A stretch of DNA of 64,000 nt. Origin: Micromonospora sp. NBC_01813. Its GTDB lineage: Bacteria > Actinomycetota > Actinomycetes > Mycobacteriales > Micromonosporaceae. Numbering within the stretch: position 1 is the first letter of the stretch; each line of letters starts with the position of its first letter. The stretch lies in contig NZ_CP109067.1 of assembly GCF_035917335.1 (NCBI RefSeq), forward strand, positions 994,501 to 1,058,500. Direction: 5' to 3'. Positions 34,092 through 42,905 of this stretch are shown here, in pieces. The notes beneath the pieces were generated by a model, which did not search any database, was not told the DNA's origin, and worked only from the letters and a program-made list of their open reading frames with translations. Position numbers and translations under genes: made by a program.

Positions 34092-36302
34092 ATGGCCCTG
34101 GGGCGTGATGCGGGTTCATGGGCGTCATGGTCCGCGCTGCGTTCCTGGGCAAAGGTCGGCGCCAACCAGCCGCTGTTGCCGGTGGTGCGGCGGGCCTTCC
34201 TGGCCTTCCTGCTGGTGTGCCTGGCGATCGTCGTCGCACAGTGGGCGATCACCCCGGTGGTGCCGCGGGACAGGTCCTGGCCGGCGTTGCTGGCCGTCGC
34301 CGGCCTGGCGGTGCTCGCGGTGCTGCTCTTCCGGCGGGAACGGCCGACGATCGTGCGCGACCTGTTCACCGCCGTCGGCGTCGGTGTGGTCATCTGGGCG
34401 GTCGGCGCACTGCCCGCAGGCGGGGTGCTCTTCGTGGGCACCTCCCTGCGGGCACTCTACGGTGGCCTGCCCGGAGCACTGCTGTCGGTCGGGCTGACGC
34501 TGACCGCGATGACCACCGGTGTGCTGACCGCCGGCGGTTCGTTCAGCGACGTGCAACTTGCCCAGTACGGCCCAGGACTGCTGCTGTCTTCCCTGGCGCT
34601 GCGCCTGGTGCTGTTCGCGGTGCGCCGGTACGAGACCGGCACGGCGGCCAGGTTCGAGGCGGTCGTCCGGTCGTCGCGCGACGTCATCGTCGTCACCGAC
34701 GCCGACACGGCCGCCAGCTACCTGAGCCCGGCCGTGGTGGCTGTCTTCCGGCTGACCACCGGGCTGCCCGGCAACCGGCTGCTCGACTGGATCGTCGACG
34801 CGGACCGGCCGGCGGCGGCCGCCTGGCTGGCGCGGCTGCTGGCCGAGCCGGGCGCGGCGGCGACGACGCAGTGCCGGGTCCCGATCCCGGACGACGACCG
34901 ACCGGCCACGGTGGAGATCAGCGGGCAGAATCTCCTGCACGACCCGAACGTACGCGGGTTGTTGTTCGCCGTGCGGGACGTCACCGACCGGGTGCTGCTC
35001 ACCGAACGCCTGCGCCACCAGGCATACCACGACCCACTCACCGGGCTGGCCAACCGGGCCCTGCTGCGGGAGCGACTGGCGGGCGCGCTCGGCGCGACCA
35101 CCGACGTTGGCCTGCTGCTGCTCGACATCGATTCGTTCACTGTGGTCAACGACGTTCTCGGCCACCTGGCCGGTGACGAGCTGCTGATCCAGGTCGCCGG
35201 CCTGCTCCAGCGGCGACTGGCGCCGGACGACCTGCTGGCCAGCCTCGGTGGCGACGAGTTCGCCGTGTTGCTGGTGGCCGGGCGGTCCACGGCGCGCGAG
35301 GCGGAACGGACCGCCGACGATCTACTCGCGGTCTTCGACCGGCCGATCGAAGTCGCCGGCGACCTCCGGCTGGTGTCGGCGCGCGTCGGCATCGCGGTCA
35401 GTGACGGCGACGCGGACGCGGACCGGCTGATGCGCGAGGCGGACATCGCCCTGCGGATAGCGAAGGGCGCCGGCCGGGCCCGCCGGGTGCGCTACCGTAC
35501 CGAGCTGCACCAGCACGCCGTCGATCGGGAACGGCTGCAAGTGGACGCCCAGGGCGCGCTGTCGCGCAGCGAGTTCGTGCTCCACTACCAGCCGATCCAC
35601 ACCCTGGCCGACGGCGCGGTGCGGGGAGTGGAGGCACTGGTCCGGTGGCGCCACCCGCAGCGTGGGACCGTCCCACCGGACCAGTTCATCCCGATGGCCG
35701 AGGGCAGTGGCCTGATCGTCCCGTTGGGCCGCTGGATTCTGCGGCAGGCGTGCGTCAGCGGGGTCGCCTGGCAGCGGCTCATCAACCAGCCGCTGCAGAT
35801 CAACGTCAATGTCAGTGTGCGCCAGTTCGTGCTGGGCGACGTCGTCGCCGACGTGCTGGCCGCGTTGGAACACTCCGGTCTGCCCCCGGGCACCCTCACC
35901 CTGGAGATCACCGAGAGCGTCCTGGCCACCGAACACGACGCGATCGAGTCCCAACTGTCCACGCTGCGGCGGCTCGGCGTACGGATCGCGCTGGACGACT
36001 TCGGCACCGGTTTCAGCTCCCTCGGCCACCTGCACCGCTACCCGATCGATGAGCTCAAGATCGACAAGATGTTCGTGGCCCGCATCGGCGGCGACGATCC
36101 GACCTGCCTGCCGGTGGTCCGCGCCATCATGGCGATGAGCCACGGGCTGCAGTTGAGCACGGTCGCCGAGGGCATCGAGAACGACGGCCAACGCGCCGAA
36201 CTGACCGCGATGGGCTGCGAGTTCGGCCAGGGGTTCGGCCTGTCCCGACCGCTGGAGGGTGCGGCGATGCGGGCGGCGCTGCTGCGGTCGGCAGTCCGGT
36301 AG
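34092..36302 (+). CDS. Membrane GGDEF-EAL protein (cyclic di-GMP turnover)
   Basis: A 736-residue bifunctional cyclic di-GMP protein. The first 180 residues contain five to six hydrophobic helices, starting FLAFLLVCLAIVVAQWAI, so a membrane sensor is likely. A PAS-like stretch follows (ARFEAVVRSSRDVIVVTDADT to VRDVTDR, about 185-305). The GGDEF domain has an intact active-site motif at 386-390, and the EAL domain has EAL at 514-516 with DDFGTGFSSLGHL later. Both look catalytically complete, so it may make or break cyclic di-GMP depending on signal. I chose ATG 34092; the frame is open from 33942, which would overlap the SDR. It has no KstR2-type box and may be a bystander. Confidence 0.88.
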   Translation: MALGRDAGSWASWSALRSWAKVGANQPLLPVVRRAFLAFLLVCLAIVVAQWAITPVVPRDRSWPALLAVAGLAVLAVLLFRRERPTIVRDLFTAVGVGVVIWAVGALPAGGVLFVGTSLRALYGGLPGALLSVGLTLTAMTTGVLTAGGSFSDVQLAQYGPGLLLSSLALRLVLFAVRRYETGTAARFEAVVRSSRDVIVVTDADTAASYLSPAVVAVFRLTTGLPGNRLLDWIVDADRPAAAAWLARLLAEPGAAATTQCRVPIPDDDRPATVEISGQNLLHDPNVRGLLFAVRDVTDRVLLTERLRHQAYHDPLTGLANRALLRERLAGALGATTDVGLLLLDIDSFTVVNDVLGHLAGDELLIQVAGLLQRRLAPDDLLASLGGDEFAVLLVAGRSTAREAERTADDLLAVFDRPIEVAGDLRLVSARVGIAVSDGDADADRLMREADIALRIAKGAGRARRVRYRTELHQHAVDRERLQVDAQGALSRSEFVLHYQPIHTLADGAVRGVEALVRWRHPQRGTVPPDQFIPMAEGSGLIVPLGRWILRQACVSGVAWQRLINQPLQINVNVSVRQFVLGDVVADVLAALEHSGLPPGTLTLEITESVLATEHDAIESQLSTLRRLGVRIALDDFGTGFSSLGHLHRYPIDELKIDKMFVARIGGDDPTCLPVVRAIMAMSHGLQLSTVAEGIENDGQRAELTAMGCEFGQGFGLSRPLEGAAMRAALLRSAVR

Positions 36303-36328
36303 CCCGGCCGCGGGTGGCGCGCCGACGG

Positions 36329-37330
36329 TCAGATCAACGTGTCGGCGAGCGTCTCCGGCGCGAACAACTCCGCCGGATCCAGCAGCCGACCGGCCAGCCC
36401 TTGTTCGTGTGAGTAGCGCAGGAACGTCTCCAGCACGGTCCGGTTGGGCTCGACCCCGTACGGCCAGAAATCGTCGCCGAGCAGCGCCGCCGCCTCCTCC
36501 GCGGCCGGCACCACCCACGGCAGGCTCACCTTCAGCGCGGTCACCTCCCGCAACTGCTCGTAGACCTGGTCCTTGGCCTCGGTGAAGGCGTCCAGCAGCG
36601 CCCTGGCCAGCCAACGGTCGCGCTCGTACACGTCGCGGCGCAGCACCACCGTGTGCATGATCGGGAAGATGCCGGTGTCCCGCAGGTACGCCCGTTCGGC
36701 GGTCGCCGGGTCGGGGAACAGCCGGTGCACCCCGTCGCGGCCGGCCGCCGGGTCGAACGAACGTGGCGCCCGCGCGGTGTACAGCGCGTCGATCGCGCCG
36801 GTACGCAGCAGTCCGTCGAGGGTCTCGCCGTCGCCGATCGCCCGCACGTCGAACCGGGACGGCAGATCCAACCGCAGCTTCTCCTGCCGGCCGGGGGAGT
36901 GCAGCCCACCGGTGCGGTAGCCGACCGCCTCCACCGGTAGTCCGTGGTGTTCGGCCAGGATGCCGCGGATCCAGACGGCGGCGGTCATCTGGTATTCCGG
37001 GATGCCGACGGTCCGGCCGACCAGATCGGCCGGACCGGTGACCGTCGACCCGGGGGCCAGGTAGATCGACCCGTGCCGGAAGACCCGCGACGGGAAGACC
37101 GGGATCGCCACGAACGGCGGTTCGTCGGCGAACAACGACAACACGTACGACGACAGGGACATCTCGGCGACGTCGAACTCCTGCCAGCGCAACATCCGGA
37201 AGAACGTCTCCTCCGGTGCCAACGGCAGATAGGTCAGGTCGACCCCGGCCGGGCGGACGGTCGCCTCCCGCAGCGCCCGGGTCCGGTCGTAGTCCCAGCA
37301 GGCCAGGCTGATGGGCAGCCGGTGCGCCAT
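36329..37330 (-). CDS. 4,5-dihydroxyphthalate decarboxylase-like / NMT1-like protein
   Basis: A 333-residue protein of the family that contains 4,5-dihydroxyphthalate decarboxylase (Pht5) and NMT1/TauA-like binding proteins. The opening ISLACWDYDRTRALREATVRPAGVDLTYLPL and FFRMLRWQEFDVAEMSLSSYVLSL are characteristic, followed by FRHGSIYLAPGS and GRTVGIPEYQMTAAVWIRGIL. There is no signal peptide, which favours an enzyme over a binding protein. GGAGG precedes the ATG at 37330. It is the last gene of the minus-strand run 42642-36329, which includes a 3-hydroxybenzoate hydroxylase-like enzyme, so decarboxylation of a hydroxyphthalate-like compound to a hydroxybenzoate is plausible. Confidence 0.75.
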   Translation of the reverse strand: MAHRLPISLACWDYDRTRALREATVRPAGVDLTYLPLAPEETFFRMLRWQEFDVAEMSLSSYVLSLFADEPPFVAIPVFPSRVFRHGSIYLAPGSTVTGPADLVGRTVGIPEYQMTAAVWIRGILAEHHGLPVEAVGYRTGGLHSPGRQEKLRLDLPSRFDVRAIGDGETLDGLLRTGAIDALYTARAPRSFDPAAGRDGVHRLFPDPATAERAYLRDTGIFPIMHTVVLRRDVYERDRWLARALLDAFTEAKDQVYEQLREVTALKVSLPWVVPAAEEAAALLGDDFWPYGVEPNRTVLETFLRYSHEQGLAGRLLDPAELFAPETLADTLI

Positions 37331-37403
37331 GATTCCTCCAGGTGTTTCGGGCGATGCCGGGTGCGTCGTCGAAGCGGTGCGGCCGCCCGGCGGTACGCGG
37401 TGT

Positions 37404-38207
37404 TCAGTGGAAGGCCGCGCCACCGTCGACGTTGACCGTCTGTCCGGTGATGAAGTCGCTGTCCGGCCCGGCGAGAAAGGCGACCACCCCGACCAGGTCG
37501 GCCGGAACCTGTCGGCGTTTGATCGCCTGACCCGCGACGATCGCCTGTTCCTGCTCGGGGGTGACGGTGGCGCGGGGGATCTCGGTCCGGGTGGCACCGG
37601 GGGTGACCGCGTTGACCCGGATGCCGGCCGGCCCCAACTCGGTGGCCAGCGCCCGGGTCATCCCGATCAGCGCGGCCTTGGAGGTCACGTAGTGCAGATA
37701 GTGCGGCCGACCGATCCAGACCGTTGCCGACGAGATGTTCACGATCTTGCCGTAGCCGGCCCGGCGCATCACCGTTGCCACCGCTCGGCTACACAGGAAC
37801 GGTCCACGGACGTTGACCGCCATCACCTGATCCCACTCGGCCGGGTCGATTTCCTCGAACGGGCGCATGGCCAGCGTGGAGAAGATCGCGGCGTTGTTGA
37901 CCAGGACGTCGATGCCGCCGAACGCGTCGGTGGTCCGCGCCGTCATCGCCGCCACGCTGTCCGGATCGGCGACGTCGACAGCGACCGCCAGCGCGTCGGG
38001 GCCGATCTCGGCGGCGACGGCGGTGGCGGCGTCGACGTTGCGGTCGGCCACCACCACCCGTGCGCCGTCGGCGGCCAGCCGGTGCGCGAACGCCCGACCG
38101 AGGCCCTGCGCCGCGCCGGTCACGACCGCCACCCGGCCGGCCAGGCGGTGCGACGCCGCCGGCCCGGTCCCGACCGACGTCCGGTCCGCCTCGCGTGGCT
38201 CAGCCAT
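37404..38207 (-). CDS. SDR-family oxidoreductase
   Basis: A 267-residue classical short-chain dehydrogenase: VTGAAQGLGRAFAHRLA, VVADRNVDA, NNAAIF, NISSATVWIG with the catalytic serine, and YVTSK in the YxxxK position. It ends FITGQTVNVDGGAAFH. About 22 extra residues precede the core. Its ATG overlaps the stop of the upstream CrtI-like gene by 8 bp. The acidic residue after strand 2 suggests NAD(H). It is probably part of the same transcript as the aldehyde dehydrogenase and the flavin hydroxylase upstream. Confidence 0.88.
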   Translation of the reverse strand: MAEPREADRTSVGTGPAASHRLAGRVAVVTGAAQGLGRAFAHRLAADGARVVVADRNVDAATAVAAEIGPDALAVAVDVADPDSVAAMTARTTDAFGGIDVLVNNAAIFSTLAMRPFEEIDPAEWDQVMAVNVRGPFLCSRAVATVMRRAGYGKIVNISSATVWIGRPHYLHYVTSKAALIGMTRALATELGPAGIRVNAVTPGATRTEIPRATVTPEQEQAIVAGQAIKRRQVPADLVGVVAFLAGPDSDFITGQTVNVDGGAAFH

Positions 38208-39828
38208 CGCCGAGCCTGGCCAGTTCGGTACGGGCGTCCATCGGCTGCCACCACGGGGTGACCCCGAGGTCGCGGGCGATCACCCCGGCGGCGATGTAGC
38301 CGGCGCCGCCGCTGATCGCCCCGTTGGGGTGGGTGGCCGAACCGGCCAGGTAGAGGTTCGGCAGCGGGGTGCGGTACCCGAAGTGGTTGTGCAGCACCTG
38401 GTCGGCGCTGAGCGCACCCATGAAGATGTCGCCCTGACGCATGTTGATCAGCTCCTGGGCGTATTCGTACGCGGTGTAGGTGTAGGAGCCCAGCACGCTG
38501 GCGTCGGTCAGGTTGGGCGCGTACTGGCGCCACTTGTCCATGATCGACCGGGCCATGTCGCCCTGCATGGTGCGCAGGTTCTCGTGGTCGCCGTCCGGTG
38601 CCCACGGCACCACGTGCCAGGCGTACGCGGTGTGTTTGCCCGGCGGCGCCTGGCTCGGATCGAGCACGCTCAGCGCGCCGGCACCGAACTGGACGTTGGC
38701 CGGCACCCGGCCGGCGTCGACATCGTCGTGCGCGGCGATCAGGCTGGCGATCGTCTCCGAGCCGATGTTGTACTTCAGCGCTTGGTTCACGTGGGGGTCG
38801 AAGGCCGCCGAGGTGTACGCCGGGGGCTCGTCGAGCGCCAGGTGCAGCCCGAACAGCGTCCATCCGGTGTAGTGGAAGCGGTCCAGCTTGGCCAGGTAGT
38901 CGGCGGGTAGCTGGTCCCGGCCGACCAGCGTCTCCAGGGTCTGGTGCAGATCCAACGTGCTGGCCACGAACTGCCGGGCGCGCATTGTCCGCCCGTCGGC
39001 GAGTTCGATACCGGTGGCCCGACCGCCCTCGACGACGATCCGTTCGACGTGGGCCTGGTTGGCGTAGTGACCACCAGCGGCGATGAACTCCTCCATCAGC
39101 CCGCGGGCCAGGTTCCAACTGCCGCCGACGCACAACTCGTAGCCGGTGGTCAGGTCGAAGGCGCGGATCAGCGAGCCGAGCGGGCTGTGCGTGCCGAGCG
39201 TCTCGTGCAGCACCGTGCCGAACAACGACAGCTTGAACAGGAACAGCACCTTGACCCGCTCGTCGGTGAAGAGCTCCTCGACCACTTCGCCGGGCTGCCG
39301 CCGGGTCAACGCGAGGAATTCCCGGCCGAGCTCGCTGCGGCCGAGCAGTTCGTCGCGGTCGGCCGGGCTCAGCGGCTCGCTGAACCGTTCACGGAGGAAG
39401 ATCTGCTGGGTCATCTCCTCGGCCTTGGCGTTCCATTCCCGGAACGTGTCGGCGTCGGCCTTGCTGAACCGGGCGATGCTGGCCAGCGTCTCGTCGAGAT
39501 CACGGGAGAAAACCAACGCGCTGCCGTCGCGGTGTGGCTGGGCGAACTCGTAGCGCGGCGTCAGGTACCGCACCCGGGCGGACAGGCCGAGGTCGCGGAA
39601 CCAGGGGGTCGAGGTGATGCTGAAGTGGTTGATCGAGTGCAGGTTGTGCTGGAACCCGGGCAGGGTGCGTTCCTCGGTGCTCAATCCGCCGCCGTGGCGC
39701 AGCCGTCGCTCGACCAGCAGCACCCGCAGCCCGGCCCGGGCCAGGTAGGTGCCGAGGATCAGGCCGTGCTGGCCGGCCCCGATGATGATGCCGTCGTACG
39801 TGCCGGCCGGGTCGTCAGTGGTCGCCAC
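38200..39828 (-). CDS. FAD-dependent oxidoreductase, phytoene desaturase-like
   Basis: A 542-residue flavoprotein of the CrtI/amine oxidase-like family. DGIIIGAGQHGLILGTYLARAG and VLLVERRLRHGGGLSTEE bind FAD, with the HNLHSINHFSI stretch after it; the C-terminus has LYLAGSATHPNGAISGGAGYIAAGVIA, as carotenoid desaturases and ketolases do. GTG at 39828 is preferred because AAGGAGG lies five bases before it. There are no carotenoid genes nearby, so the enzyme more likely desaturates or oxidises a polycyclic substrate of the island. It overlaps the aldehyde dehydrogenase stop by 14 bp. Confidence 0.82.
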   Translation of the reverse strand: MATTDDPAGTYDGIIIGAGQHGLILGTYLARAGLRVLLVERRLRHGGGLSTEERTLPGFQHNLHSINHFSITSTPWFRDLGLSARVRYLTPRYEFAQPHRDGSALVFSRDLDETLASIARFSKADADTFREWNAKAEEMTQQIFLRERFSEPLSPADRDELLGRSELGREFLALTRRQPGEVVEELFTDERVKVLFLFKLSLFGTVLHETLGTHSPLGSLIRAFDLTTGYELCVGGSWNLARGLMEEFIAAGGHYANQAHVERIVVEGGRATGIELADGRTMRARQFVASTLDLHQTLETLVGRDQLPADYLAKLDRFHYTGWTLFGLHLALDEPPAYTSAAFDPHVNQALKYNIGSETIASLIAAHDDVDAGRVPANVQFGAGALSVLDPSQAPPGKHTAYAWHVVPWAPDGDHENLRTMQGDMARSIMDKWRQYAPNLTDASVLGSYTYTAYEYAQELINMRQGDIFMGALSADQVLHNHFGYRTPLPNLYLAGSATHPNGAISGGAGYIAAGVIARDLGVTPWWQPMDARTELARLGDG

Positions 39829-41302
39829 GGTCGCCTCCTTGCTGCTGATCTGTCGGTCCCAGGTGGACGGTGACCGACTTGGGCTGGGTGAACGAGTGCA
39901 GTTCCTCGACGCTTTCCTCGCTGCCGAGACCGGAGTCCTTGACCCCGCCGAACGGCAGCCCAGCGAAGTGCCGGGACGCGGTGTTGATCCAGACGTAGCC
40001 GGCGTCGACCGCCCGCGCCCAGCGGTGCGCCCGCCCGACGTCGGCGGTCCAGACGCTCGCGGTCAGGCCGTACGGTGAGTCGTTGACCAGCCGCAGCGCC
40101 TCCCGTTCGTCGTCGAACGGGGTGACGCAGAGCACCGGGCCGAAGATCTCCTCGCGGGCGAGCGGTGCGTCCGGCGGGACGTCGAGGAACACGGTGGGCT
40201 CCAGGTAGGCGCCGGGCCCGGCGGGGACCCCGCCGCCGGTGCCGAGCTTCAGTCCGGCGGCGCGTCCCTGGCGCAGGTATCCGGCGATCCGGTCCCGGTG
40301 CGCGGCGGAGACCATGGTGCCCATCTCGGTGGCCGGGTCCAGCGGGTCACCGACCCGGACCGCTCGGGCTCCGGCGACCACCCGTTCGACCACCTCGTCG
40401 ACGATCGAGCGGTGTACGAGCAGCCGGGACGTGGAACCGCAGGACTGCCCGCCGGTCCAGTGGAAGTTCATCCCGGCGACCGCGCCGGCCCCGGCGGCTG
40501 CCACGTCCGCGTCGTCGAGGATCACCATCGGGTTCTTGCCGCCGAGCTCCAGGGACACCTGCTTGATCCCGTGCGCGGCGGCGGTGCGCAGCACGGCCTG
40601 GCCGGTACGGGTGCTGCCGGTGAAGGCGATCCGGCGGACGAGCGGGTGACCGACCAACGCCGGACCGACGCTGGCGCCGTCGCCGGTCAGCACCGCCAGC
40701 ACACCGGCCGGCAGCAGGTCCGCGACGAGTTCGCCGAAGCGCAGCGCGGACAGCGGGGTCTGGTCCGGAGCCTTCAGCACGACCGAGTTGCCGGCCAGCA
40801 GCGGCGCCGCGATCCGCGACGCGGCGAACATGATCGGATGGTTGTAGGGCACGATCCGGGCGACCACGCCGTACGGTCGCCGGGTGGTGTAGTGCAGGTG
40901 GTCGTCGTCGCCGGGCAGGGTGCGGCCGCCGAGCTGGTCGGCCCAGTCGGCGAAGCGTTCCAGCAGTTCGGCGGCGAGGTCGACGTCGGCGGTCATCGCG
41001 GTCACCGGGTTGCCGCCGTCGGCGGCGTCCAGCCGGCCGAGTTCGGCGCGGTGCGCACGGAGCACACCGGCCACCTGTCGCAGCACGCCGGCCCGCTGCC
41101 TGGGCGGCGTCGCGGCCCACTGTGGTTGGGCGGCGTGTGCGGCGGCGACTGCGCGGTCGACATCGGCGAGGGTGGCGGCGGGGGCCCGACCGATCACCGT
41201 GTCGGTGGCCGGCGACCGGGTCTCCACCAGGCCACCGTCACTGGCCGGGACGAGTTGTCCGTCGATGAGCATCCGCCAGTCGCGGCCGGGGTCCGGCGTC
41301 AT
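39815..41302 (-). CDS. Aldehyde dehydrogenase (NAD(P)+), minus-strand operon
   Basis: A 495-residue aldehyde dehydrogenase. VPYNHPIMFAASRIAAPLLAGN, the base-containing LELGGKNPMVIL, the catalytic cysteine in WTGGQSCGSTSRLL, EEIFGPVLCV and FGGVKDSGLGSEES are all visible. The ATG at 41302 shares a base with the stop of the upstream hydroxylase (TGATG), and the frame's further extension is only a shadow of that gene. It is distinct from the enzyme at 2139 (for example N in place of S after LGGK). The substrate may be an aromatic or alicyclic aldehyde. Confidence 0.9.
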   Translation of the reverse strand: MTPDPGRDWRMLIDGQLVPASDGGLVETRSPATDTVIGRAPAATLADVDRAVAAAHAAQPQWAATPPRQRAGVLRQVAGVLRAHRAELGRLDAADGGNPVTAMTADVDLAAELLERFADWADQLGGRTLPGDDDHLHYTTRRPYGVVARIVPYNHPIMFAASRIAAPLLAGNSVVLKAPDQTPLSALRFGELVADLLPAGVLAVLTGDGASVGPALVGHPLVRRIAFTGSTRTGQAVLRTAAAHGIKQVSLELGGKNPMVILDDADVAAAGAGAVAGMNFHWTGGQSCGSTSRLLVHRSIVDEVVERVVAGARAVRVGDPLDPATEMGTMVSAAHRDRIAGYLRQGRAAGLKLGTGGGVPAGPGAYLEPTVFLDVPPDAPLAREEIFGPVLCVTPFDDEREALRLVNDSPYGLTASVWTADVGRAHRWARAVDAGYVWINTASRHFAGLPFGGVKDSGLGSEESVEELHSFTQPKSVTVHLGPTDQQQGGDRGDH

Positions 41303-42642
41303 CAGATACCTTCCGTGTTCGTCGCCGTGGGATCCGTCGCAGTCGGAGTCGCGGCGGTGGCGGGTGGCGCGGCGGTCGCGGGTGGCGCGACGGCCTCGGC
41401 GGTCGCGGCGGTCGCGACCGGGGAGGAGCCGCGTTGGGCGGGGGTGTGGCCGAAGACCCAGTCGGTGGCCCGGTAGTCGGTCGGGCCGCGGTGCGCCAGC
41501 GCGTCGTCGCGCAGCGCGGCCGCGATGCCGTCGACATGCCAGATGTCCCCCCAGGTACGGGCGTTGCGCTGCACCCGGGCGGTGCGTGGGGCGCGTTCCC
41601 GGGCGAACTCCTCGAGCGCGGTCCACACCGGTGCGTCGGCGCCGAGCGGGCCGGGGGGCAGCTGCCGCGCGACGGCGTCGGCGAGTGCCGCGGCGTCCTC
41701 CAACGCCTGGCAGGCACCCTGGGCCAGGTACTGCAGCATGGGGTGGGCGGCGTCACCGAGCAGGGTGACCCGGCCGCCCAGCACCCAGTTGTCGATCGGC
41801 ACCCGGTCGTACATCGGCCACCGTTGGTCGGTGCGGATCGTCCGTGCGGCGGTGCGCACGTGCGGGCAGGCCCGGGAGAACGTCTCGTGTAGTTCGTCGG
41901 GGCCGCCCCACTCCTCGGCGCCCTGCTGGTACCGGTCGCTGCGGAAGACCGCGACCTGGTTGTAGTAGCTGCCGCCGCGCAGGGCGTACTGCACGAAGTG
42001 CATTCCCGGGCCGATGAAGGCGACCACGTCGTCCAAGTCGGCGAGCTGGCTGGCCTGGCCGATCGGGATGGCGCCCCGATAGGCGACGTAGCCGCTGCAG
42101 ATCGGTTGGTCGTCGCTGACCATCGCCCGGAACCGGGAGTGCAGACCATCGGCGGCGATCACCGCCCGGGCCCGGTACCGCTGCCCGTCGGCGCAGTCGA
42201 TGTCGACGGCGTCCGGTCCCGGCCGGATGTCGACCACCTCGCGGTCGGGTTCCAGCACCGCACCGGCCTCGGCGGCGGCGGCGAGCAGCAGGTCGAGCAG
42301 ATCGCGGCGGTGGGCGACGACGTACGGGGCCAGGTAGCGCTCGGTGAAGGGCCCGCTGAGATCGAGCCGGTGCAGCTCACGGCCGGTCCGGGCGTCGGCG
42401 AGAACCAGATGTCGGGGGGCCAGGCCGACGGCGATCAGCCGGTCGAGCAGCCCCCATTCGCGCAGCAGTCGGGTGGCGTTGGGGGCGAGTTGGATGCCGG
42501 CGCCGACCTCGCCGAAGACGGCGGCGCGCTCCAACACCCGTACCTGTCGGCCGGCACGGGCGAGGGCGAGGGCGGTGCCGAGCCCCCCGATGCCGCCACC
42601 GACCACGATGAATTCGTCGGTCTGCCCGTTGGTGGCCGTCAT
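41302..42642 (-). CDS. 3-Hydroxybenzoate 6-hydroxylase-like FAD monooxygenase
   Basis: A 446-residue class A flavin monooxygenase. FIVVGGGIGGLGTALALARAG binds FAD; RVLERAAVFGEVGAGIQLAPNATR, ADGLHSRFR (DG motif) and LLGDAAHPMLQYLAQGA (GD motif) follow. GYVAYRGAIP, FIGPGMHFVQYALRGGSYYNQVAVF, WGGPDEL, PMYDRVPIDNW and TWGDIWHVDG parallel 3-hydroxybenzoate 6-hydroxylase of Rhodococcus, which makes gentisate, so the gentisate operon at 14816-17471 would be its natural sink. After about residue 405 comes a 40-residue Ala/Thr/Pro-rich tail absent from the relative I recall. Salicylate hydroxylase is the main alternative. It leads the minus-strand operon, with box 7 upstream. Confidence 0.82.
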   Translation of the reverse strand: MTATNGQTDEFIVVGGGIGGLGTALALARAGRQVRVLERAAVFGEVGAGIQLAPNATRLLREWGLLDRLIAVGLAPRHLVLADARTGRELHRLDLSGPFTERYLAPYVVAHRRDLLDLLLAAAAEAGAVLEPDREVVDIRPGPDAVDIDCADGQRYRARAVIAADGLHSRFRAMVSDDQPICSGYVAYRGAIPIGQASQLADLDDVVAFIGPGMHFVQYALRGGSYYNQVAVFRSDRYQQGAEEWGGPDELHETFSRACPHVRTAARTIRTDQRWPMYDRVPIDNWVLGGRVTLLGDAAHPMLQYLAQGACQALEDAAALADAVARQLPPGPLGADAPVWTALEEFARERAPRTARVQRNARTWGDIWHVDGIAAALRDDALAHRGPTDYRATDWVFGHTPAQRGSSPVATAATAEAVAPPATAAPPATAATPTATDPTATNTEGI

Positions 42643-42874
42643 CGCGCCTCCTGTTGGTGGAGCCGGCGACCGGAGGTCGCCGGGCCGGGTCTGGGTTGCC
42701 CGACGCTAACCTTCCTTCTGCTGCGAAGAATCTCCGAGAACCGGCGTTTCTGGTCAGCAGAACAGTGGCCGGATGGCGACCGCCGGTGGCGCGACCGTCG
42801 GCGGCGGGTGCCGGACGTCCGCTGATCAGTGGCGGCCCGGGTGACCCGTACCGCTTTCGACCTGGAGGGTGTGA

Positions 42875-42888
42875 ACCAAGCGCTTGTT
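42875..42888. promoter_or_regulatory. KstR2-type operator, box 7
   Basis: ACCAAGCGCTTGTT matches AnCAAGnnCTTGnT fully. It sits 17 bp before the thiolase ATG and 233 bp before the divergent hydroxylase start. A box so near the ATG should block initiation of the thiolase; control of the leftward operon is possible but less certain. Confidence 0.8.
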
Positions 42889-42905
42889 CGGGTACGCTGC
42901 CTGGC

